Of a DNA stretch of 64,000 nt, positions 34,961-44,934 are shown in pieces. Every line of letters starts with the position of its first letter. Positions within the stretch are counted from its first letter, which is position 1. The stretch is from the NCBI GenBank assembly GCA_946122785.1, contig CAMGYJ010000011.1:13640001-13704000 (forward strand), written 5' to 3'. The stretch is from Linum tenue (taxonomy: Eukaryota; Streptophyta; Magnoliopsida; Malpighiales; Linaceae). The notes under the pieces are model-generated. The model had not been told where the DNA came from. It saw only the letters and a list, made by a program, of their open reading frames with translations, and made no database searches. The position numbers and the translations under genes are program-made.

Positions 34961-35455
34961 AATGAAGCAAATGAGTGAAATTATCGTGTTTATTCTAGTG
35001 TTATGTCATTGTAGTGAACTATCCATGTTGTTTTCCATGCTTTAGTGAACTATCCATGTTGTTTTCCATGCTTTTTAGGTCTTGTGATTTGAGTTTGCAT
35101 TGTCTAAAAACTATCATACGCACTTAAGTTGTCATTGAAACACTTTATTGATGACATTTCAAGTATGAATATTCTGGATCAATTTATCAAGAATTAGTAT
35201 CTAATCTCAATACGAAAAAGTTGGGAAAATCAACCACGATCACGTAGAATTTTCAGATCTCAATTTAGAGTCCAAACGAGTGAGATAAGTTAGATCAAAG
35301 CTGCACATGTCGTTAGAGTAACGTTTGCGTACCTAAAACTAAAACGAACGTATTTTATTCGTTTGAGATCAAAATAACGAGCTGTTTGAGGCTACGCGAT
35401 CGTAACGACAAGAAGAACATTTTAAAGTGAACAAATATAACCCATGACTTGTACA
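34961..35455. other. Intergenic region between convergent MULE genes
   Basis: No gene. It lies between the stop of the PMD gene and the stop of the transposase gene and should hold both 3' ends. A short direct duplication of AGTGAACTATCCATGTTGTT occurs at 35013 and 35044. Confidence 0.7.
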
Positions 35456-36429
35456 TCATTGGTCCTCGGTTATAGGAGCTCCATGCTGTTGTGGTTGTCC
35501 TAGGCAACGCCTCTTGTCATGACCACGTTGTCTGCACTTGGAGCATCGCTTCGGTCCTCGCCTCATGCGTTCAACTTGATCCATCTCATTGTGTATCCTT
35601 TCAACTCTAGGACGACCCTTGGTGCGTTTTAGGTGCAACAGTGGGATAATCAACTTTCCAGCGTATATAGGCCAATACGCTTCATCTGGCATGGGACTCA
35701 AAGCTGCATCATATGAGTTCCGTATCACTTGTTCAGTGTAGTAAGGACTCACCAGAGTGTTTCTGTTCATGGTTAATGACTTAGCTACTGCCATTGCATG
35801 TGAACAGGGTATCCTCTCGTTTTGATATTTTTGACATGTACACTCCCCTGATTCAAAGTGCAGAGTAACCGTTTGACGATTGTGGCCACGTCTACCTCCA
35901 CCCCATACAACTGTTTCCACTGCAAATATCCCTTCACTGCGATTGAAAAGAACAACTTTATTCTTACTTGATTTTTCTTCGTTCTTATGCATGTGCTAAA
36001 AAACGTCATGTGCTATCGGATGACCAGATATCTCCCTCCCAATCGCTAGCTGCAGCCGAGCCACCCGCCATTCGTTGACCTTCCAGTATGACATCTCCAC
36101 TATGACAGAAATAGGCATCGCTCGAAGGCCCTTGTACACATTATTTATACTTTCTCCATGGTTGGTAGTTGCAATACCCCATCTGGCCCTGTTGTCCATA
36201 TGGAACGTCCACATGGCCAATTCTTGACCTTCAGCCCATACTGCTCCAGCTCGGTGAGTCTGATGGATCGTCTTCATCTTCTGCTCGTACTTTTTTGGCT
36301 GATGTGCAACCGGTGAAGGTGAACAATATAGAAATGGTCAATACATGATAAACAACAAATTATTAAACACATAGTTAACTCGCGTTAAAGGACATTATTA
36401 CCTGCATGCCACAATTAATTTTTGATGTC

Positions 36430-36434
36430 TTTCT
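36430..36434. repeat. TSD of solo LTR E, left
   Basis: TTTCT, identical to 38417-38421. Confidence 0.85.
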
Positions 36435-36562
36435 TGTAACATCCCGGTATTTTAGATTTGGGTTCGACCATAATTAATTAACGGTTGGTTTGACGGTTAT
36501 GTACTAAGAGTTGCAGCCGCGAATTAGGAATAATAATAATAATAATTATTATTATTATATTA

Positions 36563-36573
36563 TTATATATAAA
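36563..36573 (+). promoter_or_regulatory. Putative TATA box of LTR E
   Basis: TATATATAAAA, followed about 30 bp later by C-rich sequence. If used, transcripts start near 36600, which places the hairpin array in the transcribed R/U5 leader. Confidence 0.5.
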
Positions 36574-37691
36574 AAAGAAGAAGCCGCCGATCCCGACCCC
36601 GACCCCGACCCCATCCCTTTCAGTCTAGGTAAGGATCACGAACCCTTTCACGATTCCAAACTCAATTCATCAATAATCTAATCCGAAACTCGTACTTTTG
36701 TACTATAGCGTTAGCGGTGACGTTTGAGGGTTCGATCAACGAGGAGATCAACATCCCAGGTCATCCAACCTAGGCCTAGGCACGTTCTAGAGGTAAGAGA
36801 ACTCGATCTCTTTGAGCTAGGTCGATTGATTTGGTGATTTTTCGTGAGGGTAGAATTCTGGGGTTTTAGCAACAGGCTTTACAGGCTTTTAGTGACAGAT
36901 TTTGATTAGTCACTAAAGCTGTTGGGAATTTCCAGAAACGTATTTTTAGATGTTTTAAATTGTTTCGAGCCTCTATGAAGGTTTTTTCTGAATTTAATAA
37001 TTTTATAAATTGAGCGACGTCTAGGAGATGACTGTAATTTAATTTGGCGATTGTTGAAGATGTATTTCAATTTTATAAATTGTTAGAATATTTGTTTTAA
37101 TTAAATAAAAATCTTTCCGAGGGGTTTTTAAGGGTTTGATAATTTTACAGGGTATAGGGGCTCATGATTGACATGGGAAAATTATTGTCCAAAATTATAA
37201 GAAGGTTCAAGTTAGGTGAAAAATTCGTCCAAGATAAAAATAATTAAGAAAAATGGTCGTTTTTAAGGGATTAATTCTAGAAAATTTTAATGGGGGTTAA
37301 AGGATCCTTGGAATGAGGTTCAAGGACTGGAGTTTGAGGGAGGTTGTCCTAGTGATTCAAAAGGGGTTTTAAATCAAGAAAGGTCGTATAAGAAAATGGG
37401 TTCTTATTAATAGGTTTCCCCAAGATAATCCGACTAAGGAAGGGTTTCTTCGAGGAAGGAATTGAGGAGTCATCTTTTCGAGGTGAGTGTAAAGGGGGAA
37501 AAATCTTTGTCGTATGTCTTTTAGTTTCCGCTTTTCATTCAAGTTATTATTTAGTTAATTTTTCTAGTATGCGCGATATGTGTGTGAGGCATCCCACCGC
37601 CTGTAAGGGTGGAGGCACGCGTTGTGCTATGTATGAATGTATGTGATGTTGTATGGATTGATGGTATGAGGAACCCCCGGGAGGTTGGGTC

Positions 37692-37859
37692 ACTACTGGA
37701 CGGCGAGACGTAACGCAGTAGTTGACGGGCATGGACTGGACGACGAGACGTAACGCAGTGCCATTGCCGAGTTTGGGTATGCAACTGGACGGCGAGACGT
37801 AACGCGGTTGGCATACTAGGGTAGGACACCGGACGGCGAGACGTAACGTGGTGGTCCTA
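37692..37859 (+). repeat. Four tandem hairpins with one conserved 17-nt loop
   Basis: The loop GACGGCGAGACGTAACG occurs at 37699-37715, 37739-37755 (one change), 37788-37804 and 37832-37848. Each is flanked by arms that pair: ACTACTG/CAGTAGT; ATGGACTG/CAGTgCCAT; GTATGCAACTG/CGGTTGgCATAC; TAGGACACCG/TGGTGgTCCTA. Lower case marks a single bulged G on the 3' arm in units 2 to 4, at nearly the same stem position. Arm sequences differ between units while pairing is kept, including G-T wobbles. Spacing between loop starts is 40 to 49 nt. Confidence 0.9.
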
Positions 37860-37885
37860 GTGTTTTGTGTTTGAGTTAAGGATAG

Positions 37886-37966
37886 AAGTCGAGAACTTTT
37901 ATGAGTTAATGTTGAAATTAGTTGATAAGAATGGTCATTTAAGAGCAGAAAGCGAGAACGGCTTTC
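37886..37966 (+). repeat. Two further small hairpins with CGAGAAC loops
   Basis: AAGT(CGAGA)ACTT at 37886-37898 and GAAAGC(GAGAACG)GCTTTC at 37948-37966. They follow the four-hairpin array and share the CGAGA core with its loop, so they may be degenerate members. Confidence 0.5.
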
Positions 37967-38416
37967 ATGCTAGGAAGCAAACTCTAATAACGTGTTTAGT
38001 AGGGAGTTCGCCTAGGCAAAGACCTTAGGGAGTAACGACGAGACTGACCCCTTCTCACTCACCAGGTGCATAGAGGGGAAGAGGACGCATCCATCAAGAG
38101 GAGATTACCCGAGGAGAGCAGCCGCGGCTAACTTGAAGATGTCAACTGGATCTGGGTAATGAGATGGGACCTCCCATTATATTTGTCTTTAGTTTCATGT
38201 CTTAATGAGTATACTGGGGAACCTCAAGGGTTGTGTTTATGTTTTGTTGCTCTGGGTTGAGGTCGCCCAAGTGTTTAGGGCATTTCACCTGGAAATCTTA
38301 AACATTGTGGTTGTTGGTTTTTGGTTTTGACTTGTAAACCTGTTTTGGGTTGCTCCGGAGTAACCGGTTTGTGGTTTGAGTTGTGGTTTGGTTTTCAAAA
38401 AGAGCGGGTCGTGTCA

Positions 38417-38421
38417 TTTCT
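38417..38421. repeat. TSD of solo LTR E, right
   Basis: TTTCT, the mate of 36430-36434. Confidence 0.85.
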
Positions 38422-40559
38422 TCTTTCCAAATTTGTGTTGGAAATTGGCGAGCCAGTGTCGAATACACCAGCGCCATGTCCATCCCCACTCGTCAGGAAA
38501 ACCACCCACGGCATTCCTAATCCCCGCGTGTCGATCGGATATAATCGTAATACCCTCCCGCTGTGTCATGTGTTCGTGTAGTTGGTCAAAGAATCATGCC
38601 CAACTTAAGCTGTTCTCCCCTTCCACTATTGCAAATGCAAGCGGGAAAATCCGCCTGTTTTCATCAACGCAGTGGCAATGAGAAGAGTTCCTCTATACTT
38701 CCCAGTAAGGAAGGTTCCATCAACCTAATTAAATACTATGAAGTAATTAGTATGAAATTTACTTGGCCTGCAAGAATAGAAACATTTCAAATAGTAAACA
38801 TGTATTAAAATACGTGAATAACTGGTATGCAGAACGCAAATCCGTCAATGCATGGTTTGAAAGCCCAAAAAAGACAGTGAAACATCAACTTCTCCTATAC
38901 TCGAACTTGATCCTCAGTGTATACATTGTTGTATACTGGCACGAAAACAGTCCCAGGGTTGGACTCCTCCATTGCGGCCATAAGTCTAGGGAGTAAAGCA
39001 TACGAATCCTCCCAATCACCATACACCTCAGCCATGGCTTTCTGCTTTCCATGCCATGCTTTTTTGTACCTTATCGTGTAAGAATGTCGATCCTTCACCT
39101 CGGCCATGATAGCTTTGACCTTGATATTTGGTTGTGATTCGATAAGGTGTTTAATAGTTCTCCCAATTTTCTTTGCTTTAAGTTGCCTGTCATCCTGGGA
39201 ACGTATGGACGAGGAGCAAGTGTGGTTGGTCTCAGCTTTTCGAATCACACATGCACCCTTTCTCTTCATATTTGCAGCCCGCAGTTGCCACGTACAGCCC
39301 TCTGCATCATTCTTGCATATGACATGTAATTGTTTACTGTCAGAATATTTTACCTTCCACTCGAAATTGTGCCTCAAGGCCTCTTCGGTAAAGGCATCCT
39401 GCATAGCGTCCTTCGATGAGAACGCCATACCCACCTTCAAATTGGTCGTCGGATTATACACTGGCGTAGGGACAAAGTCGGGGGCATCATTCTGACTATG
39501 TAAAAATTGAGTTGGAACCTATGTGTAGTATTGCGTCGGTGCCTCACGAAATACCGCCTCGTCGTCGTTATCATCAGTATCTTCCTCCTCGCTCACTGAT
39601 CTCAAATCTTCCTCAGTATCATCGTCGCTCGATTCGAATGGATAGCTCGGCCCAGAAGGATCAACATGACCACCATCACCAACATCGTCTTCTCGCTCAT
39701 GTGAAGTACGCCCTGCTCGAATGGTATTCTCGATTTCAGCCCACTCAGGCCCCCAAACAGGCCATTGAACGCCATCGGCAGGTTGATCCTGTTGCGAGTA
39801 TTCTTCCGATGGCACCCATCCTGCACTACTACCTCCACCGTAGTTTATTGAACTACCACCCTCTCCGTAACCTCCTGTATAACCACCTCCTTCGTAGTTG
39901 CTCGAACTACCACCCCATCCATACCCTCCTGCAAAACCATCATCATAAGAATACTGGTGAGAATGAGTTTCACCGACCGCCTTGGTCTCAACATACATCT
40001 CTGCTTGCCGCATCCCGTTATCGCTTAGGAACTGTAACATCATCGTAACCGCTTCATCATCGTTTATGACAACTTTTTGGTACACAAGCCCGCCAGTACT
40101 CATACATGGATACCAGTAACTAATTTTACCAAGTCTCGTCTGTCCGCTCGTACAAACCCTGTCTGCACAAATATCACAGAGTTCTTGAAAATTGAACCGC
40201 GACTCAATTTTCAGCTTAGTGGATACACCGTCCTCATAATCAATCCCAATGTCAGAGTTTGTAACCCTTCCATTCCATCGAATAATAAGCTGAAACTTCT
40301 TGAATTTACCCATATCTACAATTTACAATAAGTAACTATTAGCATAATTCCAGTAATTCATAACATCGGCCATATTTGCTACGATAAGTAATTCATAACA
40401 TAACAATATAACTACTAAAAACAACCATTAGGAATTAATAAGAAAATTAAATCATATCGAAAATTCCTGTTTTGTGTATGTTGCTCGATTTTGGCTGCTG
40501 AAATTTGAAGAGGGGGGAGGGATTACGTTTTTAGAACTGCAAGTGGGAGTGATATTTAA

Positions 40560-40935
40560 AGGAAAATCGGCCAGTATTCACCGCCTTTGTCTCAAACGCT
40601 GAATAACATCACCGCGTTTGTCTCAAACGGTGAACATTAGGTAGTTGTGACCTAATTTTCACCAACCAGGTTCGGGAAACGTGGTAAATAATCACCGCCT
40701 TAGCCTAAGGCGGTGAATATGTTCCCCGCTTTGCCCTAAGACGGTGACGTTTTCACCGCTTTTAACTTAAACGGTGATGTCTTCACCGTTTTTGTTAAAC
40801 GCGGTGAACACTTCACCTCTTTGAACAAAGACGGTGAACACGTCACCGTTTTATTTTAAAACGGTGATATGTTCACCGTGTTTGACAAAAGCGGTGATTA
40901 TATTCACTCCGTTTGTCAAAAACGATGAATGCCAA
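40560..40935. repeat. Right subterminal CACCG/CGGTG array
   Basis: About fifteen motif copies in alternating orientation, for example CTTCACCGTTTTTGTTAAAC followed by GCGGTGAAC. It mirrors the left array but is not base-for-base collinear beyond the TIR. Confidence 0.85.
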
Positions 40936-41018
40936 ACATGTGTAGTTTTGGAAAAAAATTTATAACTTATGTATTTTGAGAATTTTTTTAAGAACTAGTG
41001 TACTTTGTGATTTTTTCC
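40834..41018 (-). repeat. MULE right terminal inverted repeat
   Basis: Inverted mate of 21186-21370. It ends GTGATTTTTTCC and is followed by the 9-bp duplication. Confidence 0.92.
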
Positions 41019-41027
41019 CATTTAGTG
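41019..41027. repeat. 9-bp target-site duplication, right (MULE)
   Basis: CATTTAGTG, identical to 21177-21185. Confidence 0.93.
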
Positions 41028-41560
41028 GGTCAGGACACTATTTGGGCCCGTTTACATTAGTAGTTTTTTTTCCATCCGCGTTCGGCAAACCAAGATCACT
41101 CAATCTTTCCATATTTACCCCTCTCTTAAAGACACATGTGCCCGTATTCACTTACAAATTTTATGTTTAAAAATATCTTTACTTTATGTTAGTTATAAAA
41201 ATTAAGTCTATGTTAAGAATTCTACATCGATTATACACATTCAAGAGTGCAATTCGATATGCAATATTTTTTTCCCTCAGTAATTGATATGCAATATTTG
41301 AATCAATGACATTTCGCTTGCTAACTATGGTGGAAAAGTCCTATGATTTTTCAGATTTAAGCCTCCTTTATATTTGTAATTGAAAAAGATCACACAAATG
41401 TGTTTATTGTAAGTGATTATGTTTCTTAACTTTGTTCAAAGAGACTATGGTTCAAATATCATTACTGATGTATTTTTTATGTAAATGATCGTGAATACGA
41501 ATCTACCCCTCCTATTTTCGCTCAGGATGAAGGAAATTTGAAATGGGGTTTCAAGTTTTC
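41028..41560. repeat. Continuation of tandem repeat unit split by the MULE
   Basis: The run from GGACACTATTTGGGCCCGTTT to the AT-rich end matches 20297-20960, including CCATATTTACCCCTCTCTTA and the CGAATCTACCC region. It joins 21185 once the MULE is removed. Confidence 0.85.
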
Positions 41561-42078
41561 TCATTTGACTTTTATTTATTGGGTAGAGGTAGATGTAGAT
41601 AGATAGATGTAGATTTCCTTCGTTCTTCTACTGGAGGAATTGGCGACTCGTAGAAATCACAAGATAATAACTTCCTTGAAACCATCAGAGAAACCGAAAT
41701 GGATCATTAAATTCGATGCAATCATTCTTGTGAAATTGTATATTATGGAATTTCTCAGACCTAACTTGATGAGCTTGTTTGAGATTGTGTCTATCAAAGA
41801 GATTCTCCTTTCTATGATACATCGTTCCTATTCCACCTACTTGCATTTTACATCAACCACACAAAAGCAAATGCAACAATAGGATCAAATGGAGGGAAAT
41901 CTACCACCTCTATGCATCATGCTGTCACTCATGAGAATGATCAACTTCAATACCTCACGAAAATCATCTCGACCGAAAGAAACCCTTCTTCGGCTATGCA
42001 GATATGACGTATATGGGTGGGGTGGATTGTGTATACATATACGGTTAATTTTTTTCTCCAGAAATCCTTCAGTCGAAG
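41561..42078. other. No gene; probable 3' flank and 3'UTR of the START pseudogene
   Basis: AT-rich sequence with a short TAGA run near 41590. Nothing coding is supported. The part next to 42078 should be the 3'UTR of the minus-strand gene. Confidence 0.5.
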
Positions 42079-42932
42079 TCACCTCCTGGCAAATCCTTGC
42101 CCTGCACCGAGCAGCAAGGCCTTCCCAATTGCGCCCGAGCGCACCCCACATACCACAGCCACCGCCCCGCCTAACACTATCCATTTCCAATCAATCCCAT
42201 GACGATCCTTGTTCTGCATTCCTTTCCCCTCCACCACTCTGCTTTTGCTTCCTTCATCAGCACTACCTCCTTCTGATGAGGACAACTCGGCTGTGTTCTT
42301 ATCGAGAGTAACTTTGGTGGTGATATTGGCCATGGCTGCGCATTTGGACAACGATGAACCATCTGCTGCTGCTTTTCGGGCATTCTGGTATGCACACATC
42401 CCGGAATGCAGCTTCTTCACTGCCCCCACATTCCATGATGTAGTCCTAGTTTCGCCACGTCTTTTGGGATCCCCATGTCCTCGTAGTGCACGAGGACCAC
42501 TTCACATGCTGACATATGCACATCTCCTTTCCGAGATTCAACTGCCAATGATTTTATAAGAAAGAAGAGTGTAGTATTTTCAGATAAGATAGCTCAACTG
42601 ATGAACACTTTTGACGATAATCAGAACTGGATGGATCTCACTAGTCACCACTACTTACCTGGCCTAATTGCCCAACTGGAAAAATACAGGTCAACACGTC
42701 TTGGCTTGTCCCGCTTCTGCAAGCTCGGGTATGGCACCCTCTGCAAAGACGCTCCACTTAATGTCATGCAATGAACACCAGCAATAAGATACCCGGAAAA
42801 TCAAAAAGGAGGGGATGATATGCTGAAAGGATACCGGTACCTTAGTGACACAACATTAAGTCTTCCCAGTCTCCCATATTCTTTGATCAATAATGTATTC
42901 TCTATCACTGCAGAAAAATGGAGATTGTAGAA

Positions 42933-43444
42933 AAGAAAAATGGGTTACAGGTTTAATATGCCCTTCTACTATGACGCTTTATCAAACATGCCCCTCTACT
43001 ATTTTTTACATTAAACATGCCCCTGTACTTTATAAAAATGATCAAACATGCCCTTTTGTTAAAATTTTCATCCAAAAACCATTAACCAAGGCCGAACTTT
43101 AGTTTGGGCGACACAAATGACTAAAATATCACTAATAAATTCACTTTAGAATTTTTTTGGTTCTTTTGTATAATCAAATCATTCAAATAATTTCACTTTG
43201 AAAAGACCAAGGGAAATAAAAAAGGGGACAAAACTGACATTTTTCCTCTAATTTGCAGATGTCGGGTCGTCTAAATTTCGGTTCAACCACGATTGACGAT
43301 TTTTAATGGAAATTTTAACAGAAGGGCATGTTTGATAATTTTTTCAAAGTACAGGAGCATATTTGATGTAAAAAATAGTAGAGGGGCATGTTTGATAAAA
43401 CGTCATAGTAGAGGGGCATATTATACCTATAACCCAAGAAAAAT
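42933..43444. mobile_element. Foldback MITE of Mutator type
   Basis: A 494-bp element (42942-43435) flanked by a perfect 9-bp duplication AAGAAAAAT (42933-42941 and 43436-43444). Its arms are long inverted repeats, GGGTTAYAGGT..TAATATGCCC then TATCAAACATGCCC and so on, over 120 bp each. It has no coding capacity. The 9-bp duplication and long arms suggest mobilisation by a MULE transposase, but its ends differ from those of the large MULE. It lies in an intron of the START pseudogene. Confidence 0.9.
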
Positions 43445-43641
43445 CTTCAAACTTGACACCGACATCATGTATAAAGTGCCTCAAATTCTGCCCAAAAACA
43501 ATGCACCTAATAACAGTAACTGATATTACTATATGAACAAACCTTCTTTATCCAATGAGAAATGCTAATTCCAGTAGAGGAGTATTCCTCCAATATCTTA
43601 ATGTATCCTAGCATTGGTTGGGTCCCATTTTGGACGGAAAT

Positions 43642-43893
43642 AGCCACCCGCCATTCGTTGACCTTCCAGTATGACATCTCCACTATGAGAGAAATAGGCA
43701 TCGCTCGAAGGCCCTTGTACACATTATTTATACTTTCTCCATGGTTGGTAGTTGCAATACCCCATCTGGCCCTGTTGTCCATATGGAACGTCCACATGGC
43801 CAATTCTTGACCATCAGCCCATACTGCTCCAGCTCGGTGAGTCTGACGGATCGTCTTCATCTTCTGCTCGTACTTTTTTGGCTGATGTGCAAC
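43642..43893 (-). pseudogene. Fragment of MULE transposase gene inside the START pseudogene
   Basis: 252 bp that match 36059-36310 of the large MULE without gaps and with three substitutions. It encodes the piece from YEQKMKTIRQTHRAGAVW to SYWKVNEWRVA. It starts exactly where the START exon (FRPKWDP) begins and occupies the place of the missing upstream exons. It carries no terminal repeats. Confidence 0.93.
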
Positions 43894-43940
43894 AGGGCCA
43901 GATGGGGTATTGCAACTACCAACCATGGAAAAAGTATAAA
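43894..43940 (+). repeat. Inverted 47-bp copy of the adjoining transposase fragment
   Basis: AGGGCCAGATGGGGTATTGC and the following bases are the reverse complement of 43726-43772, with one difference. With the first copy it forms a hairpin with a 121-bp loop. It looks like templated filler at a repair junction. Confidence 0.88.
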
Positions 43941-44040
43941 TAACGCGAGTTAACACCTGGTCACGATTCACAAACTTCTTAATTGGCTGGACTATGCAGC
44001 AAACACGTAAACTATCAATTGCAGTACGCATACTAAATTA

Positions 44041-44298
44041 TGCATTATCCCTATTTGTTACCTATCAGAGCCAAAGCAATTCAAACAAGCAGTTCAATTT
44101 TTCAAAGAACTTCTCTTTATCTTACCCATGGAACTTCCATTTCTACTCACGTAATTCTATACATCAAATCATTTCAATTCTCAAACTGCTCAACATCCCT
44201 AATTGACCACAACATTGAACTTCAGACTGGATTACCGCACTAGAAAGCGATCACCCATAGAAATAATTTTGACCGCGGTGAAGCGAGCTAAGACTCAC
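44041..44298 (-). other. Intron 1 remnant of the START pseudogene
   Basis: AT-rich, non-coding sequence downstream of the exon 1 donor (GTGAGT). No splice acceptor is clear because the next exons are missing. Confidence 0.5.
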
Positions 44299-44926
44299 CT
44301 AGCAGAATCAGAAAATGCCTCCGGGCTTCTAGCTGTCGACGCAGACGAAGAAGCAGCAGCCGCAACTGACTTCTCCCTTTTGCCTTTGAAATTATACCAG
44401 ATGGTGCGGCAAACAGAGAACGCCGACAGAGCCGTGAACGCCAACCAGAGACGCTGGGCGCCGAACCCCGGAGGCTCCGTAACCCTAGGAAAACCAATCT
44501 GGTCCACCTTGGGCGCCACAACCAGCCGATCAGGATCCCGATCATGACGGCCAGCCATATCGGCACGGCACAGAGCAAAATATCGACGAATGTTTCGGTA
44601 ATGGAGGGTTTCTTCAAGAACTCCATCAGATCAAAGAACGACCCGTCCATTTTTCCGCCTAACCCAAGTTCTATCCACGCGACCCGAGAGATTTGACGGC
44701 CAGGTCGAGGAAACCAAAGGCTCTACATGGATGGATGAAGGAATGAACGAGAATGGCGAGAAAAGCCCTCGGCTCTGTGTAAAGAATGGGGATCGGTGTT
44801 TTATTTCCAGCGAAGTAGAGAAGCAGAGTTTTTACAGGGGAAAGAAGAAATACAGCTATTGTCTAACTACTCTCGACAGTTTACTGAATAGATGCCAAAA
44901 ATTAGCTACAATCAGTTCTTCCTCTC

Positions 44927-44934
44927 TATTTATA
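44927..44934 (-). promoter_or_regulatory. TATA box upstream of START exon 1
   Basis: TATAAATA on the minus strand, about 280 bp upstream of the ATG at 44650. The region between is rich in GA/CT, typical of a plant 5'UTR. Confidence 0.5.

Larger units (their letters stand above)
36435..38416 (+). mobile_element. Element E: solo LTR inside the transposase gene
   Basis: 1,982 bp, TGTAACATCCCGG...GGGTCGTGTCA, with a perfect 5-bp target duplication and no coding region, as left by recombination between the two LTRs of a retrotransposon. Transposase sequence is collinear on both sides: FQHKFGK before, then the KDIKN region after. The orientation is inferred from the TATATAAAA box at about 36563 and the typical TGTAACA start. 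The family is probably Ty3/Gypsy but cannot be proven from an LTR alone. It contains an ATT/AAT microsatellite near 36525-36560, a CCGACC run at 36585-36612 and the hairpin array described separately. Confidence 0.88.
35456..40313 (-). pseudogene. MULE transposase, MuDR type (interrupted by solo LTR E)
   Basis: Transposase of a Mutator-like element, which cuts and joins DNA with a DDE core. It starts MGKFKKFQLIIRWNG at 40313 (PB1-like N-terminal region), then a Gly/Ser/Tyr-rich linker. The MuDR DNA-binding region (FSSKDAMQDAFTEEALRHNF, CTWQLRAANM) lies at 39430-39240. An intron near 38820-38725 precedes the core: VDGTFLTGKYRGTLLIATA (first Asp), IISDRHAGIRNAV (second Asp), then TTNHGESINNVYKG after the LTR (probable Glu). 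A SWIM finger (CTCQKYQNERIPCSHAMAVAK) and a knuckle (CSKCRQRGHDKRRC) end the protein. Breaks: stops near 39520, 38893 and 35996, a one-base loss near 38664, a TGA near 38598, and element E. Confidence 0.9.
21186..41018. mobile_element. Large Mutator-like element (MULE) with PMD and transposase genes
   Basis: 19,833 bp bounded by terminal inverted repeats of about 180 bp starting GGAAAAAA(A)TCACA, and by a perfect 9-bp duplication. The ends carry subterminal arrays of CACCG/CGGTG motifs. Two convergent genes fill the interior: a PMD gene on the plus strand from the left end and a MuDR-type transposase on the minus strand from the right end. Removing nested elements C (10.3 kb, plus 5-bp TSD) and E (2.0 kb, plus 5-bp TSD) leaves about 7.6 kb, a normal size for an autonomous MULE. 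Both genes now carry stops and frameshifts, so it is probably no longer self-mobile. Confidence 0.95.
42079..44650 (-). pseudogene. START-domain membrane protein pseudogene (lipid-transfer family)
   Basis: A relic of a conserved plant gene whose product has an N-terminal membrane segment, a START lipid-binding domain and a C-terminal hydrophobic tail. Exon 1 (44650-44299): MDGSFFDLMEFLKKP, a membrane span (ILLCAVPIWLAVMIGILIGW), a frameshift, then PPGFGAQRLWLAFTALSAF; donor GTGAGT. Later exons: 43642-43543 (FRPKWDP, then YIKILEEYSSTG, ISHWIKK), 42907-42841 (DREYII, RIWE), 42740-42659 (VPYPSLQKRDKPRRVDLYFS), 42541-42079 (ACEVVLVHYEDMGIPKDVA, AVKKLHSGM, GIDWKWIVLGGA). Breaks: frameshifts in exon 1, near 43612 and near 42425, and a TAA in exon 42907-42841. 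Exons for the first half of START are absent; a transposase fragment lies there instead. Confidence 0.88.

Noticed and set aside
37692..37859. tRNA, snoRNA or microRNA cluster
   Set aside because: The hairpins lack a cloverleaf, box motifs or long miRNA-like stems. The 17-nt loop is conserved while the stems vary, the opposite of a miRNA family.
39512..40048. 178-codon Pro/His-rich open frame on the plus strand
   Set aside because: It is the complement of the Gly/Ser/Tyr-rich linker of the MULE transposase, which has recognisable domains on the minus strand.
42079..44650. Functional START-domain gene
   Set aside because: Exons for half the START domain are missing, and frameshifts in three exons plus a TAA are visible.
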